From the NCBI GenBank assembly GCA_023382595.1, contig JAHDWB010000002.1, positions 248,001-312,000 on the forward strand: DNA of 64,000 nucleotides, in the 5' to 3' direction. This DNA is from Anaerolineales bacterium (lineage in GTDB: Bacteria; Chloroflexota; Anaerolineae; Anaerolineales; Villigracilaceae). Below, piece by piece: positions 26,108 to 33,722 of this stretch. Positions within the stretch are counted from its first letter, which is position 1. The number at the start of each line of letters is the position of its first letter. The notes beneath the pieces were generated by a model. It was not told where the DNA came from. It saw nothing but the letters and a program-made list of their open reading frames with translations, and did no database searches. A program made the translations under genes and the position numbers.

Positions 26108-26866
26108 ATGGCAGACGAACAACTCAAATCCCTGGCTCGAAACAAGATCGCCATGCTGATCGATGGCGACAACGCCCAAGCGGGCTTGCTGACCCAAATG
26201 CTGGTGGAAGCCGGCAGGCACGGACAGATCACTGTCCGCCGCATTTACGGCGACTGGACAACAACCAGCATGAATTCCTGGAAGGATACGCTCAATTTTC
26301 ATGCCTTCCAACCCATCCAGCAGTTCCGTTACACGGTGGGAAAGAACGCCACCGACAGCGCCATGATCATTGATGCGATGGATATCCTGCACTCGAACGT
26401 AGTGGATGGCTTCTGCCTCGTCTCCAGCGACAGTGACTACACCAGGCTGGCTACACGCATCCGCGAGACCGGGATTTTTGTGATGGGCATCGGCGAAAAG
26501 AAAACGCCCAAGCCGTTCGTCAACGCCTGCGATCTTTTCGTCTATACGGAAAATCTGGTTTCAGCCAAAAAACAAACCACCCAACAGCGCGCCCAGAAAA
26601 GCGGCGCAAAAAAGAAAGATGATGCTGATTCCAATCCCATTCCCCTGCTCACCCAGGCATTCGAGATGGCGGTCCAGCAGGATGGCTGGGCGTCATTGGC
26701 AACGATGGGAAATGCGCTCTACCAGCTTGACCCCGCCTTTGATCCGCGCACATATGGCCACAAACAACTTTCAAAAATGATCACCAAATTCAAGGACAAA
26801 TTTGAAGTCCGCCTTCAGGAAATAGATGGAGGCTCGACCTTGTTTTTTGTGAAAGTCAAGGAATAA
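26108..26866 (+). CDS. NYN-domain (LabA/DUF88-like) putative RNase with C-terminal OST-HTH/LOTUS domain
   Basis: A 252-residue cytoplasmic protein. The NYN (PIN-like) nuclease domain spans about residues 12-160, with the acidic metal-binding residues in AMLIDGDNAQ, TDSAMIIDAMD and LVSSDSDYTRLA. A Lys/Gln-rich linker (about 160-178) leads to a LOTUS/OST-HTH domain (about 185-252: DGWASLATMGNALYQLDP, HKQLSKMITKF), which binds RNA in other proteins. All the expected acidic residues are present, so RNA cleavage is plausible. Target RNAs unknown. Confidence 0.88.
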   Translation: MADEQLKSLARNKIAMLIDGDNAQAGLLTQMLVEAGRHGQITVRRIYGDWTTTSMNSWKDTLNFHAFQPIQQFRYTVGKNATDSAMIIDAMDILHSNVVDGFCLVSSDSDYTRLATRIRETGIFVMGIGEKKTPKPFVNACDLFVYTENLVSAKKQTTQQRAQKSGAKKKDDADSNPIPLLTQAFEMAVQQDGWASLATMGNALYQLDPAFDPRTYGHKQLSKMITKFKDKFEVRLQEIDGGSTLFFVKVKE

Positions 26867-26867
26867 G

Positions 26868-26901
26868 AGAAAAGCGCCCCGGGAATTCGGGGCGTCTTTC
26901 T
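26868..26901. terminator. Bidirectional terminator
   Basis: CGCCCCG (26875-26881), six-base loop, CGGGGCG (26888-26894), with AAAA before and TCTTTCTT after. It separates the NYN gene from the convergent glycosyltransferase gene. Confidence 0.75.
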
Positions 26902-26910
26902 TGGTGAATT

Positions 26911-28167
26911 TCAAACCACCAGCTTGTTTTCAGCAGCTTCCTTGTACACATCCACGATCTGGGATGCGATTTTCTCCCACTCGTACTCAGACGCGTATTC
27001 CGCCGCCCTTTCACCCATCCCATTCCGCAGGTCATGATCATCCAAAAGCAGGGATAGTTTCTCGCACAACATTTCCGGGTCACTGTCGGGAATGGTAAAC
27101 CCGGTCACTCCGTTCTGGACGAGGTACCCAAGCCCGCCCACATCCGAGGCGATCACCGGCGTACCACACGCCATCGTCTCCAGCGCCACCATCCCGAACG
27201 ACTCGTACAACGACGGCATCGCCAACACCTCCGCCGCGGAATAATAATACGGCAGGGTGTCCTGTCCGCGTTTTCCCAAAAAGACCACCATCCCGCCCAT
27301 GCATAACTCATCACACATGGTTTGCAGTCGCTTCATCTCTTCGGACATTTCCTCAAAGCTCACACTCACATCCCCGCCAATGATCGCCAGGTGGACAGGG
27401 CGGTTAACACCTTTTAGATCCAGCCGGGACATGGCTTGGATCAACGTATCAATTCCCTTCAGCGGTTCGATGCGTCCCACAAACAGCACCATGCGGTCTT
27501 CGGGTTTCAATCCGATGAACTGCTTTGCCTCATCCGCAGGGATGGGATAAAAATGGCAGGTATCCACTCCCGGTGGAATAATGACCAACTTGTGCGCATC
27601 CGCCCGATACAAGAAACGAAGCTGGGTCAACTCCGCCATGGTCGCAGCGACGATGCGGTTCGCCCTACGGAGAACCTGTCTCTCACCATCCAGTCGATCA
27701 TTTCCCGCGCGTTCATCCTCCGATCTCGCCACCCGATTCTTCATCTCCCCCAGCGTATGGAACATATGGACAATCGGCGTGCCGCCCCACGCATCGCTGA
27801 GCGCCTCCGCCGCCAACCCGGACATCCAATAATGGCTGTGGATGACATCATAGGAGATACCTTTATTTTCGGCAAATTCTTTGACACCCTCGGCAAACTC
27901 AGGGATGTATTTTGCAATATCGCTTTTACTCTTCGGTTCTTCGGGTCCGGCAGGGATGTGCACCACGCGGTTGCCATACCCCAATTCATGGACAATATGC
28001 GGCACGTGCTCATCCTGCGAACGCGTGAACACATCCACATGGATGCCCTGCCTGCCCAGTTCCCGCGTCAGGTCGCGGACGTAGACGTTCATCCCGCCGG
28101 TATCCTTGCCGCCCAGCGTCGCCAGCGGACAAGTATGATAAGAAAGCATTGCAATGCGCATCGACAT
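26911..28167 (-). CDS. GT4-family glycosyltransferase (MshA/sucrose-phosphate-synthase-like)
   Basis: A 418-residue cytoplasmic retaining glycosyltransferase with GT-B fold. The N-terminal domain has LGGKDTGGMNVYVRDLTREL and VIHSHYWMSG. The C-terminal domain has the nucleotide-sugar motif (FVGRIEPLKGIDTLI, MPSLYESFGMVALEAMA-type ESFGMVALETMACGTPVIA with the E-x7-E pair). The first domain resembles MshA and sucrose-phosphate synthases, but the acceptor cannot be told. ATG 28161 is an alternative start. It stands alone between a terminator and the tRNA gene. Confidence 0.85.
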   Translation of the reverse strand: MSMRIAMLSYHTCPLATLGGKDTGGMNVYVRDLTRELGRQGIHVDVFTRSQDEHVPHIVHELGYGNRVVHIPAGPEEPKSKSDIAKYIPEFAEGVKEFAENKGISYDVIHSHYWMSGLAAEALSDAWGGTPIVHMFHTLGEMKNRVARSEDERAGNDRLDGERQVLRRANRIVAATMAELTQLRFLYRADAHKLVIIPPGVDTCHFYPIPADEAKQFIGLKPEDRMVLFVGRIEPLKGIDTLIQAMSRLDLKGVNRPVHLAIIGGDVSVSFEEMSEEMKRLQTMCDELCMGGMVVFLGKRGQDTLPYYYSAAEVLAMPSLYESFGMVALETMACGTPVIASDVGGLGYLVQNGVTGFTIPDSDPEMLCEKLSLLLDDHDLRNGMGERAAEYASEYEWEKIASQIVDVYKEAAENKLVV

Positions 28168-28204
28168 ATCTCCATGCTATCAGACAACTCGAAAATCGAA
28201 AAAC

Positions 28205-28233
28205 TTGCGTGATTGGTTCAAATCTTGTATAAT
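28205..28233 (+). promoter_or_regulatory. Promoter of tRNA-Thr
   Basis: TTGCGT (28205-28210), 17-base spacer, TATAAT (28228-28233). The tRNA begins at 28258. Confidence 0.65.
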
Positions 28234-28257
28234 TTCGCGCGCTCGAAAAACCCGTAT

Positions 28258-28330
28258 GCCACCATAGCTCAGCTGGTAGAGCAGACGATTCGTAATCGTC
28301 AGGTCGTGGGTTCGTATCCCACTGGTGGCT
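28258..28330 (+). tRNA. tRNA-Thr (anticodon CGT)
   Basis: Full cloverleaf in 73 bases: acceptor GCCACCA pairing with TGGTGGC, D-arm GCTCAGCTGGTAGAGC, anticodon stem GACGA/TCGTC with loop TTCGTAA (anticodon CGT, reads ACG), five-base variable loop AGGTC, T-arm GTGGG/CCCAC with loop TTCGTAT, discriminator T. The 3' CCA is not encoded and must be added after transcription. Confidence 0.97.
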
Positions 28331-28334
28331 CAAG

Positions 28335-28374
28335 CAAAAAGACTTCCGAAATTTCCGCTTCGGAAGTCTTTTCT
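28335..28374. terminator. Bidirectional terminator after tRNA-Thr and AOR 2
   Basis: AAGACTTCCGAA (28339-28350), eight-base loop, TTCGGAAGTCTT (28359-28370), with A-run before and TTTTCT after. It closes the tRNA transcript and, on the minus strand, the end of the amine-catabolism island. Confidence 0.9.
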
Positions 28375-28375
28375 A

Positions 28376-30106
28376 TTATTCGATCCCATCGAAGATGTGA
28401 TCGAGCACATCTCCGCTCACGTCGAAGACCGAGCCGTTTTCGGGCAATGCCTCCTCCATCATCCACTTGGGCAGGCGGTCATCTTCTTTTGTGAAACCTG
28501 CGCGTTTGTTGAACTCGCGCTCCAGCTTGATGGTCTCTTTGCCGAGTGCTTGCAAAACATTATCGGGCACATCATCCCAGCCATAGCGCGCCTTAAGCAG
28601 ACGTTTCACCACGCCATCGGGCGTCGCCGCGTAACCAAAGCCCGCAAAGATACACGCGCCGATGGTGTCGTAGCCCGCCATGTTCAATTGCGCATTCAGC
28701 GAAGCATCTTTTTGTTGGGTCGGATCAAGGTGATCGATCTGCGCGCGGATGGTCAGTCCGCAAGTATGATCTGCTCCCTGCGGCGTGGTGGCATACGTCA
28801 CACCTGTGCCCTTGATCGAGCGCGGCTCATACGCGGACATGGCCTGTCCCTTCACGGCAGGGACTCGCTCGATGCCATATTTTTTTCCGACCGTAACCGC
28901 GCCATCACCAAGAATTTTTCCCAACTCAGTCCCTGCGCGGATTTCAGCAATGAGCTTTTGCGCATCTTCTTCACTGCCCCAGCGCATCAAACCAGCCTCT
29001 GCCGCGACGCCCAACGCCCCGCCGACTTCGATGGAATCCAAGCCCAGGTCGTTCACCTCCCAGTTCAAACGTCCGATTGAGTCGAGCGAATCAATATCGA
29101 GATTCGTACCCATCAAGCCGACGGTCTCATATTCCAATGGCGAGACGATGATCTTACCGTCATCCCCGCCGAAGACATTTGAGCATTTAATCGTACAGCC
29201 CGCCATACAGGCATGGGATGGATCCGATGGTTTACCGCGCGTCAATGCGAATTCGCGCAACTGCTCACCGCTGACAGCGTCCACATTATCAAACGTGCCG
29301 CGCGAAAAATTATGGGTGGGCAATGCCGCAAAACGCTGGGTCATCTGCGCCATCGCCGCCGTACCATAATCGCGATACGTGATGGATTGCGGATGCTCCA
29401 TGACTGCCTTGGTGTAATCCTTTTGCGCGACCTTGAACGCTTCAGGATCAACGACGGACGGCTTCTGTCCGCCTGTGTGGTCAAAGACGATGGCTTTCAA
29501 TCCCTTCGAGCCCATGACTGCGCCAAGTCCGCCGCGGGCAGCAATGCGGGCGGGAATCTTATCCTTGTCAATGTTCTGAATCCCCGCGGACTTCATGCGC
29601 ATCTCGCCACCAGGTCCGATCAGGGAGATGGCGACCTTATCGCCGTATTTTTCGAGCAGTTTCGGCGAAGTTTCGTACACACCCAAACCGACCAAGTCAT
29701 CAGCGCGCTCCCACTTCGCTCCGTCTTTCAACGACAGGTGCAAAACCCAATAGCCATCCTTCTCTGGCATATCTTCAATGATAAGCGCATGGATACCCAT
29801 GAACGCCATGTGGTAGCCCGTGCGCCCGCCCGCGTTGGCTTCCTTGATGCCGCCCGTCAGCGGGGATTTGCCGCCCACCGAAATACGGTCAGTGGACGAA
29901 AGGATATGCCCCACCAGCAAACCGGGTGTGAAGATCAATTTATTCCCCGCACCAAGCGGATCACACTTCGCATCCACTTCATCCACCATGATGCGCGCGA
30001 TCAATCCGCGCCCGCCGAGGCGCTGCCAGGTTTCTGGCACGGGTTCGCGCTTCAATTCCTGCGAGCGGGTGTTGACACGCCAGATCTGGGATTTATGTTC
30101 GGTCAT
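28376..30106 (-). CDS. Aldehyde:ferredoxin oxidoreductase family protein (paralogue 2, altered Fe-S motif)
   Basis: A 576-residue AOR-family protein starting MTEHKSQIWRVN. The pterin-domain motifs are QRLGGRGLIAR, GGKSPLTGGIKEANAGGRTG and RGGLGAVMGSKGLKA. The cluster ligands are C300-x3-C304-x3-C308 instead of the usual C-x2-C-x3-C, with the distal cysteine C485 (TIGACIF) present. It is shorter than the other two paralogues. AGGAG before ATG 30106 sets the start. It is the last gene of module A, 63 bases after the aminotransferase. It may form a distinct AOR clade; the substrate is unknown. Confidence 0.9.
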   Translation of the reverse strand: MTEHKSQIWRVNTRSQELKREPVPETWQRLGGRGLIARIMVDEVDAKCDPLGAGNKLIFTPGLLVGHILSSTDRISVGGKSPLTGGIKEANAGGRTGYHMAFMGIHALIIEDMPEKDGYWVLHLSLKDGAKWERADDLVGLGVYETSPKLLEKYGDKVAISLIGPGGEMRMKSAGIQNIDKDKIPARIAARGGLGAVMGSKGLKAIVFDHTGGQKPSVVDPEAFKVAQKDYTKAVMEHPQSITYRDYGTAAMAQMTQRFAALPTHNFSRGTFDNVDAVSGEQLREFALTRGKPSDPSHACMAGCTIKCSNVFGGDDGKIIVSPLEYETVGLMGTNLDIDSLDSIGRLNWEVNDLGLDSIEVGGALGVAAEAGLMRWGSEEDAQKLIAEIRAGTELGKILGDGAVTVGKKYGIERVPAVKGQAMSAYEPRSIKGTGVTYATTPQGADHTCGLTIRAQIDHLDPTQQKDASLNAQLNMAGYDTIGACIFAGFGYAATPDGVVKRLLKARYGWDDVPDNVLQALGKETIKLEREFNKRAGFTKEDDRLPKWMMEEALPENGSVFDVSGDVLDHIFDGIE

Positions 30107-30169
30107 TCGACGCTCCTGTGACCAGATTATAGTTTCTCTTGTTTTCAAATTATTTGCAGGAGCTGGATG

Positions 30170-31450
30170 CTACACCGACTCTTTCAACGCTTCGCCAAAG
30201 ATCTTCAAGCCATCATTGACCTGCTCGGTCGTCACATTCAACGGCGGAATCCAGCGCAGGGTGTTGTCGTGCGTGCCGCAGGAGAGCAGGAGCAAACCCT
30301 TCTCTTCCGCCTTGTGAATGACATCCTTGACCAGCGGTTTGGCTTTCGCTTGAGAGCCGTCCACGATGAATTCCGTGCCGACCATGAGTCCCTTGCCGCG
30401 CACGTCGCCAATCTGCGGATACTCTTCCTGCAACTTGCGCAGTCCCGTCATCAATTGGATGCCTTTCTCTTCGGCATTTTCCAACATCTTCTCTTCACGC
30501 ATCGCGCGGATGGTAGCGATCCCCGCCGCGCAGGCGACAGCATTCCCGCCGTATGTCCCACCGATGGAACCGACATCGAGCTTCTTCATAATGTCGGTTC
30601 GGGTGAATACGCCCGAAAGCGGCATACCCGATGCGATTCCCTTTGCGGCGGTGATGATGTCAGGCACGACACCGAAATGCTCGAGCGCAAACCATTTGCC
30701 CGTGCGCCCGAAGCCCGATTGCACTTCGTCAAAGATGAGCATGATGCCGTGTTTATCACAAATCTCGCGCAGTCCCTTCATGAAGGAGGCAGGCGGTACG
30801 ATGTATCCACCTTCTCCCAGCACGGATTCGATCAGGATCGCGGCGGTATCTTTCGGCGCGGTCTGCGAGGCGAGCAGGTATTCCAACTGCTCCAGCGCAT
30901 ACTGCCCCGCCTGCTCTTCGGTCATTTTCAGGTGGAAGGCGTACGGGAACGGCGAGACATATATCCCCGAAGGAAGAGGCGCAAACCCCGTGCGGTAGCC
31001 CGTCTTGGACGTGGTCAACGCCATCGTGACGTGAGTCCGCCCATGGAAGGAGCCGTTGAAGACGATCACGTTCGGTCTGCCTGTGGCGGCTTTGGCAATT
31101 TTGACGGCATTCTCCACCGCTTCCGCGCCTGAGTTGGCGAAGAAGAAAGAATCGATCGAAGGTGGAACGATCTTGCGCAGTTCTTCGATCAATTCCAGCA
31201 TGGGCTTGTGGATGACGATGTTCGCCTGCGCATGCAGGAAAAGCCCCGCCTGCTCACGAATCGCATCCACCACTTTGGGGTGGCAGTGACCTGTGTTGGT
31301 CACGCCGATGCCGCTGGTGAAGTCAAGTAATTTCTTGCCGTCATCCGTGTAGATGTATGCGCCTTCTGCGCGGTCGGCAACGAAGTTGAAAATACGGCTC
31401 CATGCGGGAGTCATGTGGGAAAAGTTTTCTTGATAGAGTTGGTTGGTCAT
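30170..31450 (-). CDS. Class III (omega) aminotransferase, GabT/acetylornithine-like
   Basis: A 426-residue PLP enzyme. PLP phosphate site FFANSGAEA (about 103-111), IFDEVQSGFGRTG with the ring-stacking Asp, and the Schiff-base Lys270 in ITAAKGIASGMP. Members transaminate GABA, ornithine, beta-alanine or similar omega-amines to aldehydes. It is placed between two AOR genes, so the aldehyde product may be oxidised directly by one of them. The amino donor is not determined; 4-aminobutyrate aminotransferase is the closest general description. Confidence 0.88.
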   Translation of the reverse strand: MTNQLYQENFSHMTPAWSRIFNFVADRAEGAYIYTDDGKKLLDFTSGIGVTNTGHCHPKVVDAIREQAGLFLHAQANIVIHKPMLELIEELRKIVPPSIDSFFFANSGAEAVENAVKIAKAATGRPNVIVFNGSFHGRTHVTMALTTSKTGYRTGFAPLPSGIYVSPFPYAFHLKMTEEQAGQYALEQLEYLLASQTAPKDTAAILIESVLGEGGYIVPPASFMKGLREICDKHGIMLIFDEVQSGFGRTGKWFALEHFGVVPDIITAAKGIASGMPLSGVFTRTDIMKKLDVGSIGGTYGGNAVACAAGIATIRAMREEKMLENAEEKGIQLMTGLRKLQEEYPQIGDVRGKGLMVGTEFIVDGSQAKAKPLVKDVIHKAEEKGLLLLSCGTHDNTLRWIPPLNVTTEQVNDGLKIFGEALKESV

Positions 31451-31474
31451 GATTTCCTAATTCTTTTTTCAAAT

Positions 31475-31558
31475 ACGAAGGGCACGAAGTACACAAAGGG
31501 GAGGTTGTGCCTGCCCGCTTTATTCCTTCGTGCCCTTTGCGTCCTTCCTGTTTAATTA
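31475..31558. repeat. Intergenic inverted repeat (AAGGGCACGAAG)
   Basis: AAGGGCACGAAG (31478-31489) and its perfect complement CTTCGTGCCCTT (31526-31537) flank a 36-base loop in the spacer between AOR 3 and the aminotransferase. The right arm with its TTTAATT flank resembles the spacer at 2751-2785 (TGTGCCCTTCGTGTTTAATT). It is not followed by T-runs suited to termination. Confidence 0.6.
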
Positions 31559-33466
31559 TTAAGCGGGCAAGTACTCAGCCGCCCACTCAATGTCGTGTTT
31601 CTTGAGAGTTTCAGTGGTGGGAACGCCGTCGTCGGTCCAGCCTGCCATTTTGTAGTACGAGTCAAGCGCGGATTCCACTTCATCGTGCGTCAGGGCAAAG
31701 CCAGCGGTGGGACCTGTGCCCTTCAGCTCCTTGAAGAACTTCTTGGGAAGTTTGTCGGCATTGCGTTTCAGTCCTTCGCGGGCGTTGAACACGCGGAACA
31801 GGTTCAAGCGGCGGCGACCGACTTCCATTAATTCATCAACGGTCACATCCCAGCCAGTGACCGCGTTGAGCATTTCAGCAGTTTGTTTGCCGTCGTACAG
31901 CGTCCACGTGGGGCCCCAGACGAACTGGCACAGTTCGAGCGAATCGAGCATCGAGTAGAAACATTCGGTCTCATATGCGAAGCGGACTTTTTCTTCCGTG
32001 AGGCTGTAGGCGGGTTGCGGCGAACCAAGACCGATCTGCTTGAGGCGGTCGAGGTTGAAATCGCCAATGCCTTCTTCGTAGTACGGGTCATGCTCGGATG
32101 ACTGGTGATCTGCACCGAAGGGATTGACAGCATAGATGAGCGCCAGCGAGCGTTTGGCTTGCGGCATGTGAGCGGGAGCCTCCGCGCCTTTGACGGTGAT
32201 GAGGAACTCATCCGCGCCTTTGCCCCATTTGGCGGCAGCACGCTCAGAACCCATGCCGAGCGTCTTGCCAAATTCGCCTTCGCCCTTCACCATCTTGTAG
32301 AGCACGGCAATCATCGCTTCGTGGTCGCCGAACTTGAGTTCGATGCCGTCCGTGTCGGCGGTGGTGATGATGCCGTTCTCGAAGCACTCCATCGCAAAGG
32401 CGATCGTCGCGCCCGCGGCGATGGTATCCACTGCATATTCGTTACAGATCTGGTTTGCCAGCGAAACCGCCGCGAGATTATCGACGCCGCAGTATGAGCC
32501 GAAAGTACCAAGCGTTTCGTATTCGGGACCGCCGTATTTTGGATCGACCTTGTACGGACCATCCTTGATCTCCACCACACGCTTGCATTTGACCACGCAG
32601 GCGTAGCAGGTATCACGCTCCTTCAAAACGGTCTCCGCCATCACTTCGCCGCTGATCGGTTCCGCGCCTTCAAACTGACTTTCGTTGTAGTTGCGGGTCG
32701 GCAGACAGCCAATGGAGTGGTTGAACTGCACCACCACCGCCGTACCGAACTTGGCAAGACCATCCATGTCACCGTTTTCAGGGATCGCTTTGGGACCGAT
32801 GCGGTTCAGCGCGGTCAACTCTTTTTGGCTGGCAACCGCGGGCTTCTTTTTGCCGCGCACAACAACGGCTTTCAAATTCTTCGAAGCCATCACCAAGCCC
32901 ATGCCCGTGCGCCCGTTATGCCGGTTGGACATCGATACAATGGTCGAGAACAACACGCCATTTTCCGCACCCATACCATATTGTAAAATTTCCGCTTTGG
33001 GGTCAACTTCCTTGTGCAAAATATCGTCCACTTCCCCCGTGATCCTGCCCATCAAATGCGCCGCATCGCGCAGTTCATATGCGCCGTCCACAATGCAAAG
33101 GTAAACGGGCTTGGGCGATTTACCCTTGATGACGATGCCATCGAAGCCCGCAAACTTCAACTCGGCAGGGAAAAACCCGCCGCTCTGCGAGTCGCCGATG
33201 CCGCCACTGATAGGCGATTTCGCATTCGCGTTCAAACGGCTCTGACCTGAGATCGCCGCACCTGTCGTTACGCCCGTGAACAGCGTCAGAACATTTTCAG
33301 GTCCCAGCGGGTCGGCGCCCTTCGGCATATCGCGCAGGATGTAGTGCATCCCCATCGCACTGCCGCCCAGATACTTGCGGTAAAATGCCTCGTTCGGCTC
33401 CTCCACCGTCAGCGAACCGCTTGTCAAGTCCACGTGCAAGATCTTCCCGTTATAGCCGTTTGGCAT
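31559..33466 (-). CDS. Aldehyde:ferredoxin oxidoreductase family protein (paralogue 3)
   Basis: A 635-residue AOR-family enzyme starting MPNGYNGKILHVDL. Cluster ligands are C287-x2-C290-x3-C294 (DTCYACVVKC) and C513 (LELCQF), the standard spacing. Pterin-domain motifs are KYLGGSAMGMHY and NAKSPISGGIGDSQSGG. GGAGGAG precedes ATG 33466; the frame upstream is open but unlike the family. It follows the sodium/solute symporter gene and precedes the aminotransferase. Closer to paralogue 1 in cysteine layout than to paralogue 2, yet clearly a separate subfamily. Confidence 0.93.
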   Translation of the reverse strand: MPNGYNGKILHVDLTSGSLTVEEPNEAFYRKYLGGSAMGMHYILRDMPKGADPLGPENVLTLFTGVTTGAAISGQSRLNANAKSPISGGIGDSQSGGFFPAELKFAGFDGIVIKGKSPKPVYLCIVDGAYELRDAAHLMGRITGEVDDILHKEVDPKAEILQYGMGAENGVLFSTIVSMSNRHNGRTGMGLVMASKNLKAVVVRGKKKPAVASQKELTALNRIGPKAIPENGDMDGLAKFGTAVVVQFNHSIGCLPTRNYNESQFEGAEPISGEVMAETVLKERDTCYACVVKCKRVVEIKDGPYKVDPKYGGPEYETLGTFGSYCGVDNLAAVSLANQICNEYAVDTIAAGATIAFAMECFENGIITTADTDGIELKFGDHEAMIAVLYKMVKGEGEFGKTLGMGSERAAAKWGKGADEFLITVKGAEAPAHMPQAKRSLALIYAVNPFGADHQSSEHDPYYEEGIGDFNLDRLKQIGLGSPQPAYSLTEEKVRFAYETECFYSMLDSLELCQFVWGPTWTLYDGKQTAEMLNAVTGWDVTVDELMEVGRRRLNLFRVFNAREGLKRNADKLPKKFFKELKGTGPTAGFALTHDEVESALDSYYKMAGWTDDGVPTTETLKKHDIEWAAEYLPA

Positions 33467-33670
33467 GGCACTCCTCCATATGGATTTTTTTGCCATTATA
33501 ACAACTGCCTTTGACTTCCTACAACTCGGCATTTCCGAAAGCGACAGAAAGCCGATACGATTAAGTTTTTTCCTACATGAATGATGACGCATCATTCCTT
33601 AAGGGACAGCGGGTTCGTCGCGCCAAGGCTTTTTCCACACTTGGAGTTGCGTGACCTACAAAACAGCAAC

Positions 33671-33702
33671 CCTACGGGATGACATAAACACCATCCCGTA
33701 GG
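33671..33702 (-). repeat. Inverted repeat between symporter and AOR 3
   Basis: CCTACGGGATG (33671-33681) and CATCCCGTAGG (33692-33702), 10-base loop, just after the symporter stop. The minus-strand tail is only moderately T-rich (GTTGCTGTTTT), so it is a weak terminator or a processing/stability hairpin rather than a strong stop. Confidence 0.6.
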
Positions 33703-33722
33703 AAAAACTTGCAAGGACAGAA

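Noticed and set aside
31478..31537. Inverted repeat near AOR 3 as a CRISPR-like or IS element
   Set aside because: Only a single pair of arms exists, with no spacer-repeat series and no transposase.
33671..33702. Hairpin as a strong terminator of the symporter gene
   Set aside because: The stem is good, but the minus-strand tail is not a clean T-run, so it was listed only as an inverted repeat.
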